DNA of 64,000 nucleotides from Janthinobacterium agaricidamnosum NBRC 102515 = DSM 9628 (GTDB taxonomy: Bacteria; Pseudomonadota; Gammaproteobacteria; Burkholderiales; Burkholderiaceae_D), in NCBI RefSeq assembly GCF_000723165.1, contig NZ_HG322949.1:2931902-2995901 (forward strand). The letters run 5' to 3'. Positions 19,848 to 30,265 of the stretch are shown here, in pieces (position 1 is the first letter of the stretch; each line of letters starts with the position of its first letter). The position numbers and the translations under genes are program-made. The notes beneath the pieces were generated by a model. That model ran no database searches. It was not told where the DNA came from and saw nothing but the letters and a program-made list of their open reading frames with translations.

Positions 19848-19892
19848 GAGCCTATCCCAGTAGATGAATACGTCCCCTGCTGGGATAGGCTC
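19848..19892. mobile_element. Miniature inverted-repeat element, short 45-bp form (copy A)
   Basis: The ends are GAGCCTATCCCAG and CTGGGATAGGCTC (13-bp perfect inverted termini) around a short core that retains TAGATGAATACG, as in the full-length copies. A TTA direct duplication flanks it (19845-19847 and 19893-19895). The right-hand TTA is the TAA stop codon of the metallo-hydrolase gene. Most of the 158-bp element is internally deleted. Because the termini pair, transcripts would form a strong hairpin directly after the stop codon. Confidence 0.82.
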
Positions 19893-20840
19893 TTAATGCA
19901 GCTGGGTGTAATTGACCGGCAGCCACTCGAAGCCCTGGCCGACGCTGCGCAGACGCCCCAGGCCTGGGAACTGCATGTGGGCCGCGCCTATCATGGTGCC
20001 GTCTTTGGCGACCGTGGTGAAGACTTGCTTGCGCGTGGCGGCCGCAGCCTTCGGGTCGGCGTCGAAGTCGATGGTCACTTCCGGATGCGGCAGCTGCACG
20101 ATGGCATTGTGGATCAGGTCGCCCACCAACAGCAACTTTTGGCCCTTGCTTTCTACCATGTAGTTGATGTGGCCGGGAGTGTGGCCGTAGCTGGTCACCG
20201 CGCGAATCCCTGGCACGATTTCACTCGCGCCGCTGAACTGTTGCATGTGCTTGTTTGCGATGTAGGGCGCCAGCGACGATGTCGCGCCCTGGAAGAAGCT
20301 CTTATCGGACGCCTTATCCATATTGGCCTGGCTGAGCCAGAAATCACTGTCACGCTGATCGGCACGGACAATAGCGTTGGGGAAGACCACGCGGCCATCG
20401 GCCACCAGACCGCCAACATGGTCCGGATGCAGATGGGTGATCAACACTTCATCGACCTGCTCCGGCTGGTACCCGGAAGCCTTCAGATTGGCCAGCATCT
20501 GCCCCAGCGTAGGGCCGAACAGGCTGCCTGCGCCGGTATCGATCAGCACCAGCCTGGACCCGGTGTTGATCAGATAGCTCATCACCGAGTTTTCCAGCGG
20601 ACTGGACTCGTAGGCGCGCGCCAGTTGCTGGCCGGTCTTGGCCGGCGGCTGGTGCAAGAACTTTTCAATCGGCAGTGCGACGGTGCCATCGCTGATGGCG
20701 GTGACTTCAAAATCGCCCAGCATGATACGGAAGAAACCTGGGGCATTGGTGCCGGCCATCGGAGCCGCCGCCAGTACCGGGCTGCTGGCGGCGAACGCGA
20801 GCGCAGCCGCAAGTGGTATCAGTTTGTTGATGAATTTCAT
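19893..20840 (-). CDS. MBL-fold metallo-hydrolase, secreted
   Basis: A 315-residue protein with a signal peptide (MKFINKLIPLAAALAFAAS, cleaved near ALAAAP). It has the metallo-beta-lactamase zinc motif THLHPDHVGG, a later HTPGH histidine and the GDLIH aspartate. This resembles periplasmic MBL-fold hydrolases related to quorum-quenching lactonases or PqsE-like thioesterases; the substrate is unknown. ATG 20840 follows an AGGAAACC ribosome site, so the longer frame from 20942 is not used. Its stop codon is the target duplication of the miniature element at 19848-19892. Confidence 0.87.
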   Translation of the reverse strand: MKFINKLIPLAAALAFAASSPVLAAAPMAGTNAPGFFRIMLGDFEVTAISDGTVALPIEKFLHQPPAKTGQQLARAYESSPLENSVMSYLINTGSRLVLIDTGAGSLFGPTLGQMLANLKASGYQPEQVDEVLITHLHPDHVGGLVADGRVVFPNAIVRADQRDSDFWLSQANMDKASDKSFFQGATSSLAPYIANKHMQQFSGASEIVPGIRAVTSYGHTPGHINYMVESKGQKLLLVGDLIHNAIVQLPHPEVTIDFDADPKAAAATRKQVFTTVAKDGTMIGAAHMQFPGLGRLRSVGQGFEWLPVNYTQLH

Positions 20841-21037
20841 TTGGTTTCCTTGTGGATGAATTACGAAATGAAAGTATGCAATGAAAAGATTAGTTCGATA
20901 ATACGCATAATTCAACAAGAGTTTATGAGCCAAATTCAGCAATAAGGGTTATGGGATTTTCTGTGTGAAATTGAACTATCGAACAGAGATGGCAGACACG
21001 CCCGGCGCTGGAGTTAGGGCTGGGGTTGAGACCGACA

Positions 21038-21475
21038 TTACTCCCCCGCCCCGATCCGCAATGCATCGTACGACTTCGGCAAATGCCCCCAAATCCGCAC
21101 GATGTCGCCGACCACTTCGTGCTCCAGGCCGATCTCAATCAGTTTCGGGCAAATCCAGGCCGCATGGTTGATGATGTCCGGCTCCGGCAATGGCCCGGCA
21201 TGGATACGCTGATGGATGCCCAGGTCAAGCCATTCGACGCATAAAAATGAAAACGGCAGATGGTTACACCATGCGACCTCCCAGTTGGAAATATGGCCAT
21301 CGACCGATTTATGCCGGTACGACGGGGTCCAGCCGTCCCGCTGGCGCATGAAGCGTATCAATGCATTCCACTTGCTGTTGTCAGCGGCGCCAGGCAGGCT
21401 GCGCTGCTCGGTCATGGCGTGCGACTTTTCGCCTTGCCGAGCGCCCAAGGTATCCGCCATCATGGAACCGTTCAT
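21038..21475 (-). CDS. Conserved hypothetical protein
   Basis: A 145-residue soluble protein. The central stretch (NSKWNALIRFMRQRDGW, GHISNWEVAWCNHLPFSF, VEWLDLGI) looks like an intact small globular domain resembling the DUF6678 type, but I cannot assign a function. Several in-frame ATG codons exist near the start (21475 and two within 21 residues) and none has a strong ribosome site. It is separated from its neighbours and probably monocistronic. The upstream 200 bp are AT-rich. Confidence 0.6.
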   Translation of the reverse strand: MNGSMMADTLGARQGEKSHAMTEQRSLPGAADNSKWNALIRFMRQRDGWTPSYRHKSVDGHISNWEVAWCNHLPFSFLCVEWLDLGIHQRIHAGPLPEPDIINHAAWICPKLIEIGLEHEVVGDIVRIWGHLPKSYDALRIGAGE

Positions 21476-21681
21476 GTCGATGCAAGCTTTCTCTTTTGGT
21501 AATTTATTTCAAATATACCAAATGTCGCATCTTTTATGCAATATTATTGCTAACAAGCACCATTTCTGCTGACAGTTTTCCAGACGGCATTACATTGCTG
21601 GGCAGGCCAGGCGCCGCTGTCAAGAAAACCGGCGCCGGATTCGATTGAAATTGAATTTCACTGACGCGGGTTTGCTTATGC

Positions 21682-22606
<925 letters not shown>

Positions 22607-22621
22607 TGAAAATCTTGATTA

Positions 22622-23257
22622 TTAAGGTATTTGGAGGAGTTTGTGGGTTTGCAGGCTTAGCTTCCACTTCGGATTGCGCTTGCAGGTCTCGATCGCCAGC
22701 CTGGTATTGAATTCGGCCAATGGGCCATCCATCGCCTGGACATAAAAATTGTCGAAGTCCAAAGCTTCATAGGCGGCCAGATCTTGCCCGGTTTGCGGAA
22801 TCACGACTTTCAATTCGCTGCCTTTGCTGACCACCAGTTGCGAACCCATTTTCGGACTGACGCAAATCCAGTCGACCCCTGGCGGCACCGGCAAGGTGCC
22901 GTTGGTTTCAATCGCAATCGTAAAACCGGCGCGGTGCATCGCATCGATCAACGGCGTATCGAGTTGCAGCAGCGGCTCGCCACCGGTAAACACCACGTAT
23001 TTGCTGGCCGGATAGCTTGCCGGCCACAGGCCGTCGATCGCGGCGGCCAGCGCCTCGGCAGTCTTGAACTTGCCGCCGCCGTCGCCATCGGTGCCGACAA
23101 AGTCCGTGTCGCAAAAGGTGCACACGGCACCGGCGCGGTCGCTTTCGCGGCCAGTCCACAGATTACAGCCGGAAAAACGGCAAAACACGGCCGGACGTCC
23201 CGCCTGGGCGCCCTCGCCCTGCAAGGTATAAAAGATTTCTTTAATGCTATACGTCAC
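22622..23257 (-). CDS. queE: 7-carboxy-7-deazaguanine synthase QueE
   Basis: A 211-residue radical SAM enzyme of preQ0 synthesis. The cluster motif has the CX14CX2C spacing known from the Burkholderia QueE subgroup (Cys in SGCNLWTG, then VCTFCDT). KEIFYTLQGEG lies at the N-terminus, and the S-adenosylmethionine-binding FTGGEPLLQ follows. The start is a GTG at 23257 preceded by TTTAGGAAATATA, which gives the family-typical start VTYSIKEIFYTLQGEG. A longer in-frame start at 23317 lacks support. It is the first gene of queE-queD-tadA. Confidence 0.93.
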   Translation of the reverse strand: MTYSIKEIFYTLQGEGAQAGRPAVFCRFSGCNLWTGRESDRAGAVCTFCDTDFVGTDGDGGGKFKTAEALAAAIDGLWPASYPASKYVVFTGGEPLLQLDTPLIDAMHRAGFTIAIETNGTLPVPPGVDWICVSPKMGSQLVVSKGSELKVVIPQTGQDLAAYEALDFDNFYVQAMDGPLAEFNTRLAIETCKRNPKWKLSLQTHKLLQIP

Positions 23258-23487
23258 TATATTTCCTAAAAACAGGCTGCTCCCAGTGGCGGCCCGGCCG
23301 CAACAACGGCGAAACAACCCTCTATTATAAGCTGCGCCGCTATTTCCCGTGTAAACAAGGATTTTTTAAAAGCAATAACAAAACCACGTCGCCATAAAAA
23401 TCGTTGATCATTTGCGTTTAGACAATACTGATATCAGAAAGCAACTGTATTTTCAAGATACCGATCAACGAGAACGATCAGGGATAC

Positions 23488-24447
23488 ATGAAGTTTTTAC
23501 AGCATCGCTTTATAACCGTCCTGTGCCTGGGCGCCGGCGCGGCCTTCGATTGCGCCGCGCAGCCCCCCGCGCTGGACGCTGAAACCCGGCTGTGGCGCGC
23601 CTCCGCGCTCAGCCTGGTCGACTGCCTGGCCGCCGCGGCCGTGCTGCTGGCGCTGATCGCCTTCCTGCTGCTGTGGCGCCAATACAAGGTGCGCCGCGCG
23701 CTGGCTGGCGAACAGCAATTACGCAGCAGCCAGGAAACCTTGCGCCACAAGAGCGAGCAAGCCTTGCTCGACACCCATGCCAGCCTGTGCCATTTGCTGG
23801 CGCAACAAGCCGGCATCAAGGAAAACGAACGGCGCCGGATTGGCGCCGAGATCCACGACGACCTGGGACAAAACCTGTTGACGCTGAAGATCGACATTTC
23901 GATGCTGCAAGTTAGCACTGCCGGCGCGCATCCGCTGATTCACCAGAAACTGGCCTTGATTTCGAAAAACGTCGACCTGACGATACGCTCGCTGCGCAGC
24001 ATCATCAACGACTTGCGTCCGGCCGGCCTGGAAGACGGTTTGCAGGCGGCGCTGGAACGGCAAGTCAGCGAGTTTTCACGCATCAATGATATCGCGTGCC
24101 AATTCGACGCCGCCGACGATGCCTATGGCGCCGGACGGATGCTGGACGCGGTAGTGTTGCGCGTGGTCCAGGAAGCGTTGTCGAACGTGGCGCGCCACGC
24201 CAAGGCCACGCAAGTGCACTTGCGGCTGCGCCACGACGGCGACTTGCTGCTCCTGGACATCAGCGACAATGGCGTCGGCATGCTGCCCGATCCCTGTCGC
24301 CGCGGTTGCGGCTTGCCGGCCATGCGCGAACGCATCAGCGCCGCCGGCGGGCGGCTCGACATCGACACTGCCCCCGGCTGCGGCACCCGGCTCGCCATCA
24401 CCCTGCCGCTGGAGCCGGCCCAGGCGCAAACCTTGCATATCCGCTGA
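23488..24447 (+). CDS. Orphan NarL-type sensor histidine kinase
   Basis: A 319-residue kinase with an N-terminal signal-like hydrophobic segment, a short periplasmic stretch and a second transmembrane helix near residues 45-65 (CLAAAAVLLALIAFLLLW). A HisKA_3 dimerisation domain follows with the phospho-accepting His in IHDDLGQNLLTLK, then a HATPase domain (QEALSNVARHAKAT, LDISDNGVGM, GCGLPAMRERI). No sensory domain of note exists between the helices, and no response regulator lies next to it, so its partner is elsewhere. Confidence 0.88.
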   Translation: MKFLQHRFITVLCLGAGAAFDCAAQPPALDAETRLWRASALSLVDCLAAAAVLLALIAFLLLWRQYKVRRALAGEQQLRSSQETLRHKSEQALLDTHASLCHLLAQQAGIKENERRRIGAEIHDDLGQNLLTLKIDISMLQVSTAGAHPLIHQKLALISKNVDLTIRSLRSIINDLRPAGLEDGLQAALERQVSEFSRINDIACQFDAADDAYGAGRMLDAVVLRVVQEALSNVARHAKATQVHLRLRHDGDLLLLDISDNGVGMLPDPCRRGCGLPAMRERISAAGGRLDIDTAPGCGTRLAITLPLEPAQAQTLHIR

Positions 24448-24593
24448 CACCGCAAACTCCCACGCCCCATTGTCACCATTTTTGTGCATTATCAAACAGT
24501 GCAACGCACTCCCGCCTCAAAATCCCCACTTGTATCTGGACAACATTTGTCTAGGTCAACAAATCTCACTCGGCAAACCATAAGGACTTGCTC

Positions 24594-25640
24594 ATGACCA
24601 GCACGCAACAGATCCAGCCCCAGGAATTCGCGCAGCCCGCGCCGGCGCACAGCCTGGCGGTCAGGATGATGGAATTGCTGGTGATCCCGACGTTTGTACT
24701 GGATATGCATGGCAAGGTCATCATCTGGAACCGCGCCTGCGAACGCCTGACCGGCGTTGCGGCGCAGCACATGATCGGCACTTCCAGGCACTGGTCAGGT
24801 TTTTACAAACAGCAACGGCCAACGCTGGCCGACCTGCTGGTGCAGCAGTTGCGCGACGAACTGGACGCCGACCTGCGGCTCTATTTCGCACACCACCAGC
24901 GCCACGCCGATCACGATATCGGACAGCATAATATCAGCGCGGAAAGCTGGTGCGACATGCCGCGCGCCGGCGGCAACCAGCGTTACCTGGCGGTCGACGC
25001 CAGCCCGATCCATGACAGCGACGGCAAGCTGATCGCGGTGGTCGAAACCATGCGCGACATGACCGATGAAAAACGCGCCCAGAGCGCACTGGAACGGCTG
25101 GCCACACGCGACAGCCTGACCGGTCTGGCCAACCGGCGCTGTTTCGACGAAACCCTGCACGCCGAATGGCAGCGCGCGTCGCGCCAGCAGCAGGCGCTGT
25201 CGCTGCTGATGGTCGATGTCGACAACTTCAAGGAATACAACGACGCCTTCGGCCACCTGGGCGGCGACGATTGCCTGCGCCGCGTGGCCGGCGCGGTGGC
25301 CAGCGAATTGCGCACCAACGACCTGGTGGCGCGCTACGGCGGCGAGGAATTCGCCGTGATCCTGCCCAATCAGGCGTTGAAGGGCGCCGCCATCGTGGCC
25401 GAGCGCATCCGGCGCCGGGTCGAGCAGTTGCAACTGCCGCGCCTGAAAAGCGGCGCCGCCTGCGTCACCGTCAGCATCGGCGCGGCCACCGCGCTGGCGG
25501 CGCATGAAGCGGGACCCGGCCAGTTGCTGGCGATTGCCGACGCCGCGCTCTACCGCGCCAAGCACATGGGCCGCAACCGCATCAGCCTGCCCGAGCATGA
25601 TGCGCCGGCAAGTGCGGCCCCGTTATTGACCCCCTCATGA
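24594..25640 (+). CDS. PAS-GGDEF diguanylate cyclase
   Basis: A 348-residue soluble protein. A PAS domain spans about residues 25-155 (VIPTFVLDMHGKVIIWNRAC), then a GGDEF domain. The active site is RYGGEEFAVIL. The product-inhibition I-site RxxD is present as RTND, five residues before GGEEF. This indicates an active, feedback-inhibited cyclase making c-di-GMP in response to a cytoplasmic cue. The start at ATG 24594 follows a TAAGGA site; a TTG at 24588 is the alternative. Confidence 0.9.
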   Translation: MTSTQQIQPQEFAQPAPAHSLAVRMMELLVIPTFVLDMHGKVIIWNRACERLTGVAAQHMIGTSRHWSGFYKQQRPTLADLLVQQLRDELDADLRLYFAHHQRHADHDIGQHNISAESWCDMPRAGGNQRYLAVDASPIHDSDGKLIAVVETMRDMTDEKRAQSALERLATRDSLTGLANRRCFDETLHAEWQRASRQQQALSLLMVDVDNFKEYNDAFGHLGGDDCLRRVAGAVASELRTNDLVARYGGEEFAVILPNQALKGAAIVAERIRRRVEQLQLPRLKSGAACVTVSIGAATALAAHEAGPGQLLAIADAALYRAKHMGRNRISLPEHDAPASAAPLLTPS

Positions 25641-25659
25641 AAATAACTGGCCATTCCGC

Positions 25660-25688
25660 TTGACAGGGGAGAACGATCGTTCTACCAT
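25660..25688 (+). promoter_or_regulatory. Promoter with embedded TetR operator
   Basis: TTGACA (25660-25665) and TACCAT (25683-25688) are spaced by 17 bp. Most of the spacer is the perfect 14-bp palindrome AGAACGATCGTTCT (25670-25683). A palindrome inside the core promoter of a tetR gene is the classical autorepression arrangement. The expected transcription start falls at about 25695, beside the in-frame ATG at 25696. Confidence 0.65.
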
Positions 25689-26277
25689 GCATCGCATGGA
25701 AAACACCAATACCCCCTCAGTACAAAAGAAACTCCTCGATGCCACCGAGCGCCTGATCTATGCGGGCGGCATTTGCGCCACCGGCATGGACGCCATCGTC
25801 AAGGCGTCCGGCGTGGCGCGCAAAACCATCTACCGTTATTTCGGCACCAAGGACGGCCTGGTCGCCGAAGCCTTGCGGGCCCGCGACCAGCGCTGGATGG
25901 CCTGGTTTATCGGCGAAAGCTGCCGCGCCGCGCCCGGCGCCAGCCGCCTGCTGGCCACCTTCGACGTATTGACGCAATGGTTCGCCACGCCCGACTTCCG
26001 CGGCTGCGCCTTCATCAACGCGGCCGGCGAAACCGCCGATGCCGCCGATCCGATCCGCCTGGTGGCGAAACAACACAAACTGGCGCTGCGCGGCTTCCTG
26101 CGCCAGCTGGCAACAGAATATGGCGCCGCCGATCCCGATGCACTGGCCGACGCCTTGCTGATCCTGGTCGACGGCGCGATCACCGTCGCGCTTGTTACAG
26201 GCGACACCGAGGCCGCCAGCAAGGCGCAGCGCATCGCCCGCAGCCTGCTCAAGCCGGCACCTACCCTCCCCCACTAA
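25687..26277 (+). CDS. TetR/AcrR family transcriptional regulator
   Basis: A 196-residue regulator. The TetR helix-turn-helix spans residues about 10-55 ([36 protein letters not shown]), with a C-terminal ligand domain of the TetR_C type ([12 protein letters not shown]). Two starts are possible: ATG 25687 (used here) and ATG 25696, which would be nearly leaderless from the promoter above. It ends 11 bp before the DUF1348 gene and is probably co-transcribed with it. Confidence 0.87.
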   Translation: MHRMENTNTPSVQKKLLDATERLIYAGGICATGMDAIVKASGVARKTIYRYFGTKDGLVAEALRARDQRWMAWFIGESCRAAPGASRLLATFDVLTQWFATPDFRGCAFINAAGETADAADPIRLVAKQHKLALRGFLRQLATEYGAADPDALADALLILVDGAITVALVTGDTEAASKAQRIARSLLKPAPTLPH

Positions 26278-26288
26278 AAGGAAACGCC

Positions 26289-26768
26289 ATGTCATCCCCA
26301 TCCGCCCCGCGTCCCCCGCTGCCGCCGTTCACCCGCGACAGCGCTATCGAAAAAGTCCGCCTCGCCGAAGACGGCTGGAACAGCCGCGACGCCGCCCGAG
26401 TCGCGCTGGCCTACAGCCTGGACACCAAGTGGCGCAACCGCGCCGAATTCGCCGTCAACCGCGACGAAGCCCAGGGCTTCCTGGAGCGCAAATGGAACAA
26501 GGAACTCGATTACCGCCTGATCAAGGAATTGTGGGCCTACACGGATAACCGTATCGCCGTGCGTTACGCCTATGAATGGCGGGACGACGCCGGCAACTGG
26601 TTTCGTTCGTATGGCAATGAAAACTGGGAATTCGGCGCCGATGGCCTGATGACCAACCGTTACGCATCGATCAACGACAAGCCGATCAAGGAATCGGAGC
26701 GCAAGTTCCACTGGCCGCTGGGACGCCGTCCGGACGACCATCCGGGCCTGTCCGATCTGGGTCTGTAA
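26289..26768 (+). CDS. DUF1348 / nuclear transport factor 2-like protein
   Basis: A 159-residue SnoaL/NTF2-like protein of the DUF1348 family. Characteristic blocks are [44 protein letters not shown] and [15 protein letters not shown] 26289 follows an AAAGGAAA ribosome site. The family's biochemical role is not established. Pairing with a TetR regulator suggests it is induced by a small molecule. Confidence 0.87.
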   Translation: MSSPSAPRPPLPPFTRDSAIEKVRLAEDGWNSRDAARVALAYSLDTKWRNRAEFAVNRDEAQGFLERKWNKELDYRLIKELWAYTDNRIAVRYAYEWRDDAGNWFRSYGNENWEFGADGLMTNRYASINDKPIKESERKFHWPLGRRPDDHPGLSDLGL

Positions 26769-26880
26769 GCGGCAATGCGGCGCCGCGGCCATCCGTGGCG
26801 CCAAATTAGCCCTATGCATCGCGGCATGAATGTTTTATCCTTAAGATTGCACTCAGTTCAACATTAAGAAAGGAAACTTC

Positions 26881-29760
26881 GTGTCCAAGTTCACCCCGGT
26901 TTTCGCGCTGGCCCTGCCATGGCTGGCGTCGTCGGCGCTGGCGCAGACCAGCCCGCCTCCCGCACGTTCAGCGCCAGTCGCCGCGACCAAAGCAGCCGCG
27001 GCCAAAGCCGATTTGCTGCCATTCAAGGCGACCGAAAAAACCCTGGCCAACGGCTTGAAGATCATCATCGTACCGACCGGTTTTCCGAATATCGTCTCGC
27101 TGCAAATCCCGGTGCAAACCGGTTCACGCAATGAAGTCGAGCCGGGCAAGTCCGGTTTCGCGCATTTCTTCGAACACATGATGTTCCGTGGCACCAAGGC
27201 CTATCCGCCTGAAAAATACCAGGACATCATCACCAAGTCCGGCGCGCGCCAGAACGCCTACACCAGCGACGACTTGACCAATTACCACACCACCTTCGCC
27301 AAGGACGACCTGGAAACCGTGCTGAAAGTCGAAGCCGACCGTTTCCAGCACCTCGATTATTCGGAAGACGGTTTCAAGACCGAATCGCGGGCGGTGCTTG
27401 GCGAATACAACAAGAACAGCGCCAATCCGCTGACCAAATTGTTTGAAGTGATGCGCGACAGCGCCTTCCAGAGCCACACCTACAAGCATACGACGATGGG
27501 CTTCATCAAGGACATCGAAGACATGCCCAACCAGTATGCGTATTCGAAAGTGTTTTTCGACCGCTGGTACCGCCCGGAACGCACCACCGTGATCATCGCC
27601 GGCGACGTCAATCCGCAGCAGGCGATCGCGCTGGTCGAGAAATACTGGAGCAAATGGCAGCGCGGCACGGCCCAGGCGCCGGTGCCGGCCGAACCGGCGC
27701 CGCATGGCCCGGTATATAAACATGTGCCGTGGCCGACCCAGACCCTGCCGTGGGTGGCGGTATCGTTCCATGCGCCGGCGTTTTCCACCGAGAGCAAGGA
27801 CCAGGCCGCGCTGGGCATGCTGCTGTCGCTGTCGTTCGGCCCCACCTCGGCGCTGCACAAGCGGCTGGTGCAGGATGAGCAAAAGGTCGACCAGTTGCTC
27901 GATTACACGCCGGAGCGGGTCGACCCGACGCTGGCCAGCATCGGCGCGCGCATCAAGAATATCGACGACGCCGTGTATGTGCGCGACGCGATCCTGCGTA
28001 CCATCGCGCAATTGCGCGACACGCCGGTCAGCGAGAAAAACCTGGCGGACGCCAAGTCGGCGCAAAAATACGGCTTGATACGCTCGCTCGACAATACCGA
28101 ACAAATCGCCGCCACGCTGGCCTCGTTCGTGCATTTCAATCGTTCCTACGGCACCATCAACCAGTATTACCGCCTGATCGACACGCTGACGCCGGCCGAC
28201 TTGCAGGCCGCGGCCCGCAAATACCTGAGCGATGCCGGCCTGGTGGTGACCACGCTGTCGCACCAGGCGATGCCGCAAGCCATCGCCACCGTGCCGACAC
28301 TGGCCAGCTTCGCGCCGCCGGCCAAGGCCGCGACCTTCGATGTGCTGGTGCAAAAATCGGCGCTGCCGCAAATCCGCTACAAGCTGCTGTTCAACGCCGG
28401 TTCGGCGCAAGATCCGCAAGGCAAGGAAGGCTTGGCGGCACTGACCGCCGCGATGGTCGCGTCGGGCGGTTCGCGCGAGCTGAAGGCCGATGAAGTCAGC
28501 AAGGCGCTGTTTCCGCTGGCCGGCAGTTTCAGCCAGCAGACCGACAAGGAAATGACGACGTTTACCGGCTCGATCCACAAGGATAACTGGGCCGGTTTCA
28601 GCGACATCGCGCTGCCGCTGCTGCTGTCGCCGGGTTTCCGCGAAGACGATTTCCGGCGCTTGAAAGATGCGCAAAAGAATGCCTTGCTACTCGACCTGAA
28701 AGACAATAACGAAGAGGAATTCGCCAAGGAACGCCTGCAAACCAATGTCTATGCCGGCACGCCGTACGGCCATCCGGTACTGGGCACGCTGAAAGGCATC
28801 GAAGCAATCACGCTCGACGACGTCAGGCAATTCTGGAACACCGCCTACACCCAGGGCGCGCTGAAGGTCGGCATTTCCGGCGACGTGTCCGACGCCATGA
28901 CGGTTGCGCTGAAACAGGCGCTGGCCAAGTTGCCGGAAGGTCCAGGCCTGGCCGCCACCAAAGTTCCTGTCGGCAAGATGCCGCAAGGCTTGCAAGTGGA
29001 AATCATCCAGAAAAACACCCGCGCCACGGCGATCTCGTTCGGCTTGCCGATCGACGTGACCCGCGCCCATCCGGACTTCGCGGCCTTGTGGCTGGCCAAG
29101 ACCTGGCTCGGCGAACACCGCGCATCGAACGCCTATCTGTACCAGCGCATCCGCGAAATCCGCGGCATGAATTATGGCGATTATGCGTACATCGAAGCAT
29201 TCCCGCGCGGCATGTATCAATTCTTCCCCAGCCCGAACCTGGGCCGCAAGGCGCAATTGTTTGAAGTGTGGATACGTCCGGTCGCACCGGAAAACGCCCA
29301 TTTCGCGCTGCGCGTCGCGCTGACCGAACTGGACAAGCTGGTGACGCATGGCTTGACCCAGGAACAGTTCGACCTCACCCGCGATTACCTGATGAAGAAT
29401 GTGTTCGTGATGACGTCGACGCAAGACCAGCAACTGGGCTATGCGCTCGATTCGCAGTGGTATGGCACGCCGGAATTCACCAGGATGATGCGCGACGGCT
29501 TGTCCAGACTGAGCGTGGCCGACGTCAACCGCGCCATCAAGCAACATCTGTCGGCAAAGAATCTGTCGGTGGTGATGGTGGCCAAGGATGCGGCCGGCCT
29601 GAAGCAGCAATTGATCAGCGACGTCTTCTCGCCGATCAAATACGATGGTAACAAGCCGCAAGCGCTGCTCGATGAAGACCAGGTCATCGGCAAGATGAAA
29701 CTGAGCTTGAGCGATGCCTCGGTGACGATCACGCCGGCCGGCCAGGCGTTCGCCCAGTAA
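26881..29760 (+). CDS. M16 family zinc metallopeptidase (fused two-half form), secreted
   Basis: A 959-residue insulinase/pitrilysin-family protease with a signal peptide (residues about 1-21, ending SALAQ). The inverted zinc motif HFFEH is at residues 95-99, with the downstream glutamate in VLGEYNKN. The second M16 half (from about residue 490) lacks HxxEH and is probably structural, as in fused pqqL/YmxG-like proteins. The start is a GTG at 26881 after AAGGAAACTTC. It should degrade peptides in the periplasm. It is convergent with the toxin-antitoxin pair. Confidence 0.9.
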   Translation: MSKFTPVFALALPWLASSALAQTSPPPARSAPVAATKAAAAKADLLPFKATEKTLANGLKIIIVPTGFPNIVSLQIPVQTGSRNEVEPGKSGFAHFFEHMMFRGTKAYPPEKYQDIITKSGARQNAYTSDDLTNYHTTFAKDDLETVLKVEADRFQHLDYSEDGFKTESRAVLGEYNKNSANPLTKLFEVMRDSAFQSHTYKHTTMGFIKDIEDMPNQYAYSKVFFDRWYRPERTTVIIAGDVNPQQAIALVEKYWSKWQRGTAQAPVPAEPAPHGPVYKHVPWPTQTLPWVAVSFHAPAFSTESKDQAALGMLLSLSFGPTSALHKRLVQDEQKVDQLLDYTPERVDPTLASIGARIKNIDDAVYVRDAILRTIAQLRDTPVSEKNLADAKSAQKYGLIRSLDNTEQIAATLASFVHFNRSYGTINQYYRLIDTLTPADLQAAARKYLSDAGLVVTTLSHQAMPQAIATVPTLASFAPPAKAATFDVLVQKSALPQIRYKLLFNAGSAQDPQGKEGLAALTAAMVASGGSRELKADEVSKALFPLAGSFSQQTDKEMTTFTGSIHKDNWAGFSDIALPLLLSPGFREDDFRRLKDAQKNALLLDLKDNNEEEFAKERLQTNVYAGTPYGHPVLGTLKGIEAITLDDVRQFWNTAYTQGALKVGISGDVSDAMTVALKQALAKLPEGPGLAATKVPVGKMPQGLQVEIIQKNTRATAISFGLPIDVTRAHPDFAALWLAKTWLGEHRASNAYLYQRIREIRGMNYGDYAYIEAFPRGMYQFFPSPNLGRKAQLFEVWIRPVAPENAHFALRVALTELDKLVTHGLTQEQFDLTRDYLMKNVFVMTSTQDQQLGYALDSQWYGTPEFTRMMRDGLSRLSVADVNRAIKQHLSAKNLSVVMVAKDAAGLKQQLISDVFSPIKYDGNKPQALLDEDQVIGKMKLSLSDASVTITPAGQAFAQ

Positions 29761-29788
29761 TATAGGGTAACAATAGCAACACCCCTCG

Positions 29789-29816
29789 GCAACCGGCGGC
29801 CAGCGCCGCCGGTTGC
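29789..29816. terminator. Strong hairpin between convergent genes
   Basis: A perfect 12-bp stem GCAACCGGCGGC / GCCGCCGGTTGC with a CAGC loop lies between the M16 protease stop and the convergent toxin stop, whose codon it touches. No U-tract is present on either strand. Termination of both transcripts is inferred from position and stability. Confidence 0.5.
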
Positions 29817-30265
29817 TACCCTATCACTTTCCCGGTATATAAAAACTCTTCGGCGATTTCCGCCAGGCTGCGCATCGCCTCGGCGTCTTGCGGGTACAGC
29901 ATGCGGGTGATCTGATGCGCTTCCGGTTCCGGCAAGATAGCCAGCAACAGGTAGTTGCCGGCATCGTGGACATAGATCAGCACGCGGTCGCTGCTGCGCC
30001 GCGAGCGGCGCGAGGTGCGTAATTTCCAGCTCGGCTTTTTCGCCAGGTCGCGCAGCGGCACCAAGTGCACATGGCGCGCCACGTGCTGCTTGCCGGCGCT
30101 CAACGGACGAATATAGGCGCTATGCGCATCGAAGGGGTAAAACTCGTCTTCGCCGATCAGCGCGGCGGATTTCCAGGTCGTGAACAATTGCACAAAGCAT
30201 GAAAAATCGAGCCGGGATAAACGAAACTGGCTCTCAAGGATCTTGCTGGCTTTGACGACGATCAA
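29816..30265 (-). CDS. YafO-family type II toxin (mRNA interferase)
   Basis: A 149-residue protein matching the YafO toxin family. HVARHVHLVPL corresponds to the YafO block ending VAHIHLA. LLLAILPEPEAHQITR matches LLIAILKPEPH. MRSLAEIAEEF matches the C-terminal helix. E. coli YafO is a ribosome-dependent mRNA interferase. The start appears to be a TTG overlapping the antitoxin TGA (TTGA, 30262-30265), a coupling typical of antitoxin-first modules. The N-terminal 25 residues are longer than in E. coli YafO. Confidence 0.75.
   Translation of the reverse strand: MIVVKASKILESQFRLSRLDFSCFVQLFTTWKSAALIGEDEFYPFDAHSAYIRPLSAGKQHVARHVHLVPLRDLAKKPSWKLRTSRRSRRSSDRVLIYVHDAGNYLLLAILPEPEAHQITRMLYPQDAEAMRSLAEIAEEFLYTGKVIG

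Noticed and set aside
23258..23487. Possible preQ1 riboswitch before queE
   Set aside because: The region upstream of queE has a plain ribosome site and no visible preQ1 aptamer pseudoknot pattern.
27124..28674. 516-residue minus-strand frame opposite the M16 protease
   Set aside because: Shadow of the protease frame; no recognisable domain and shadow-like composition.
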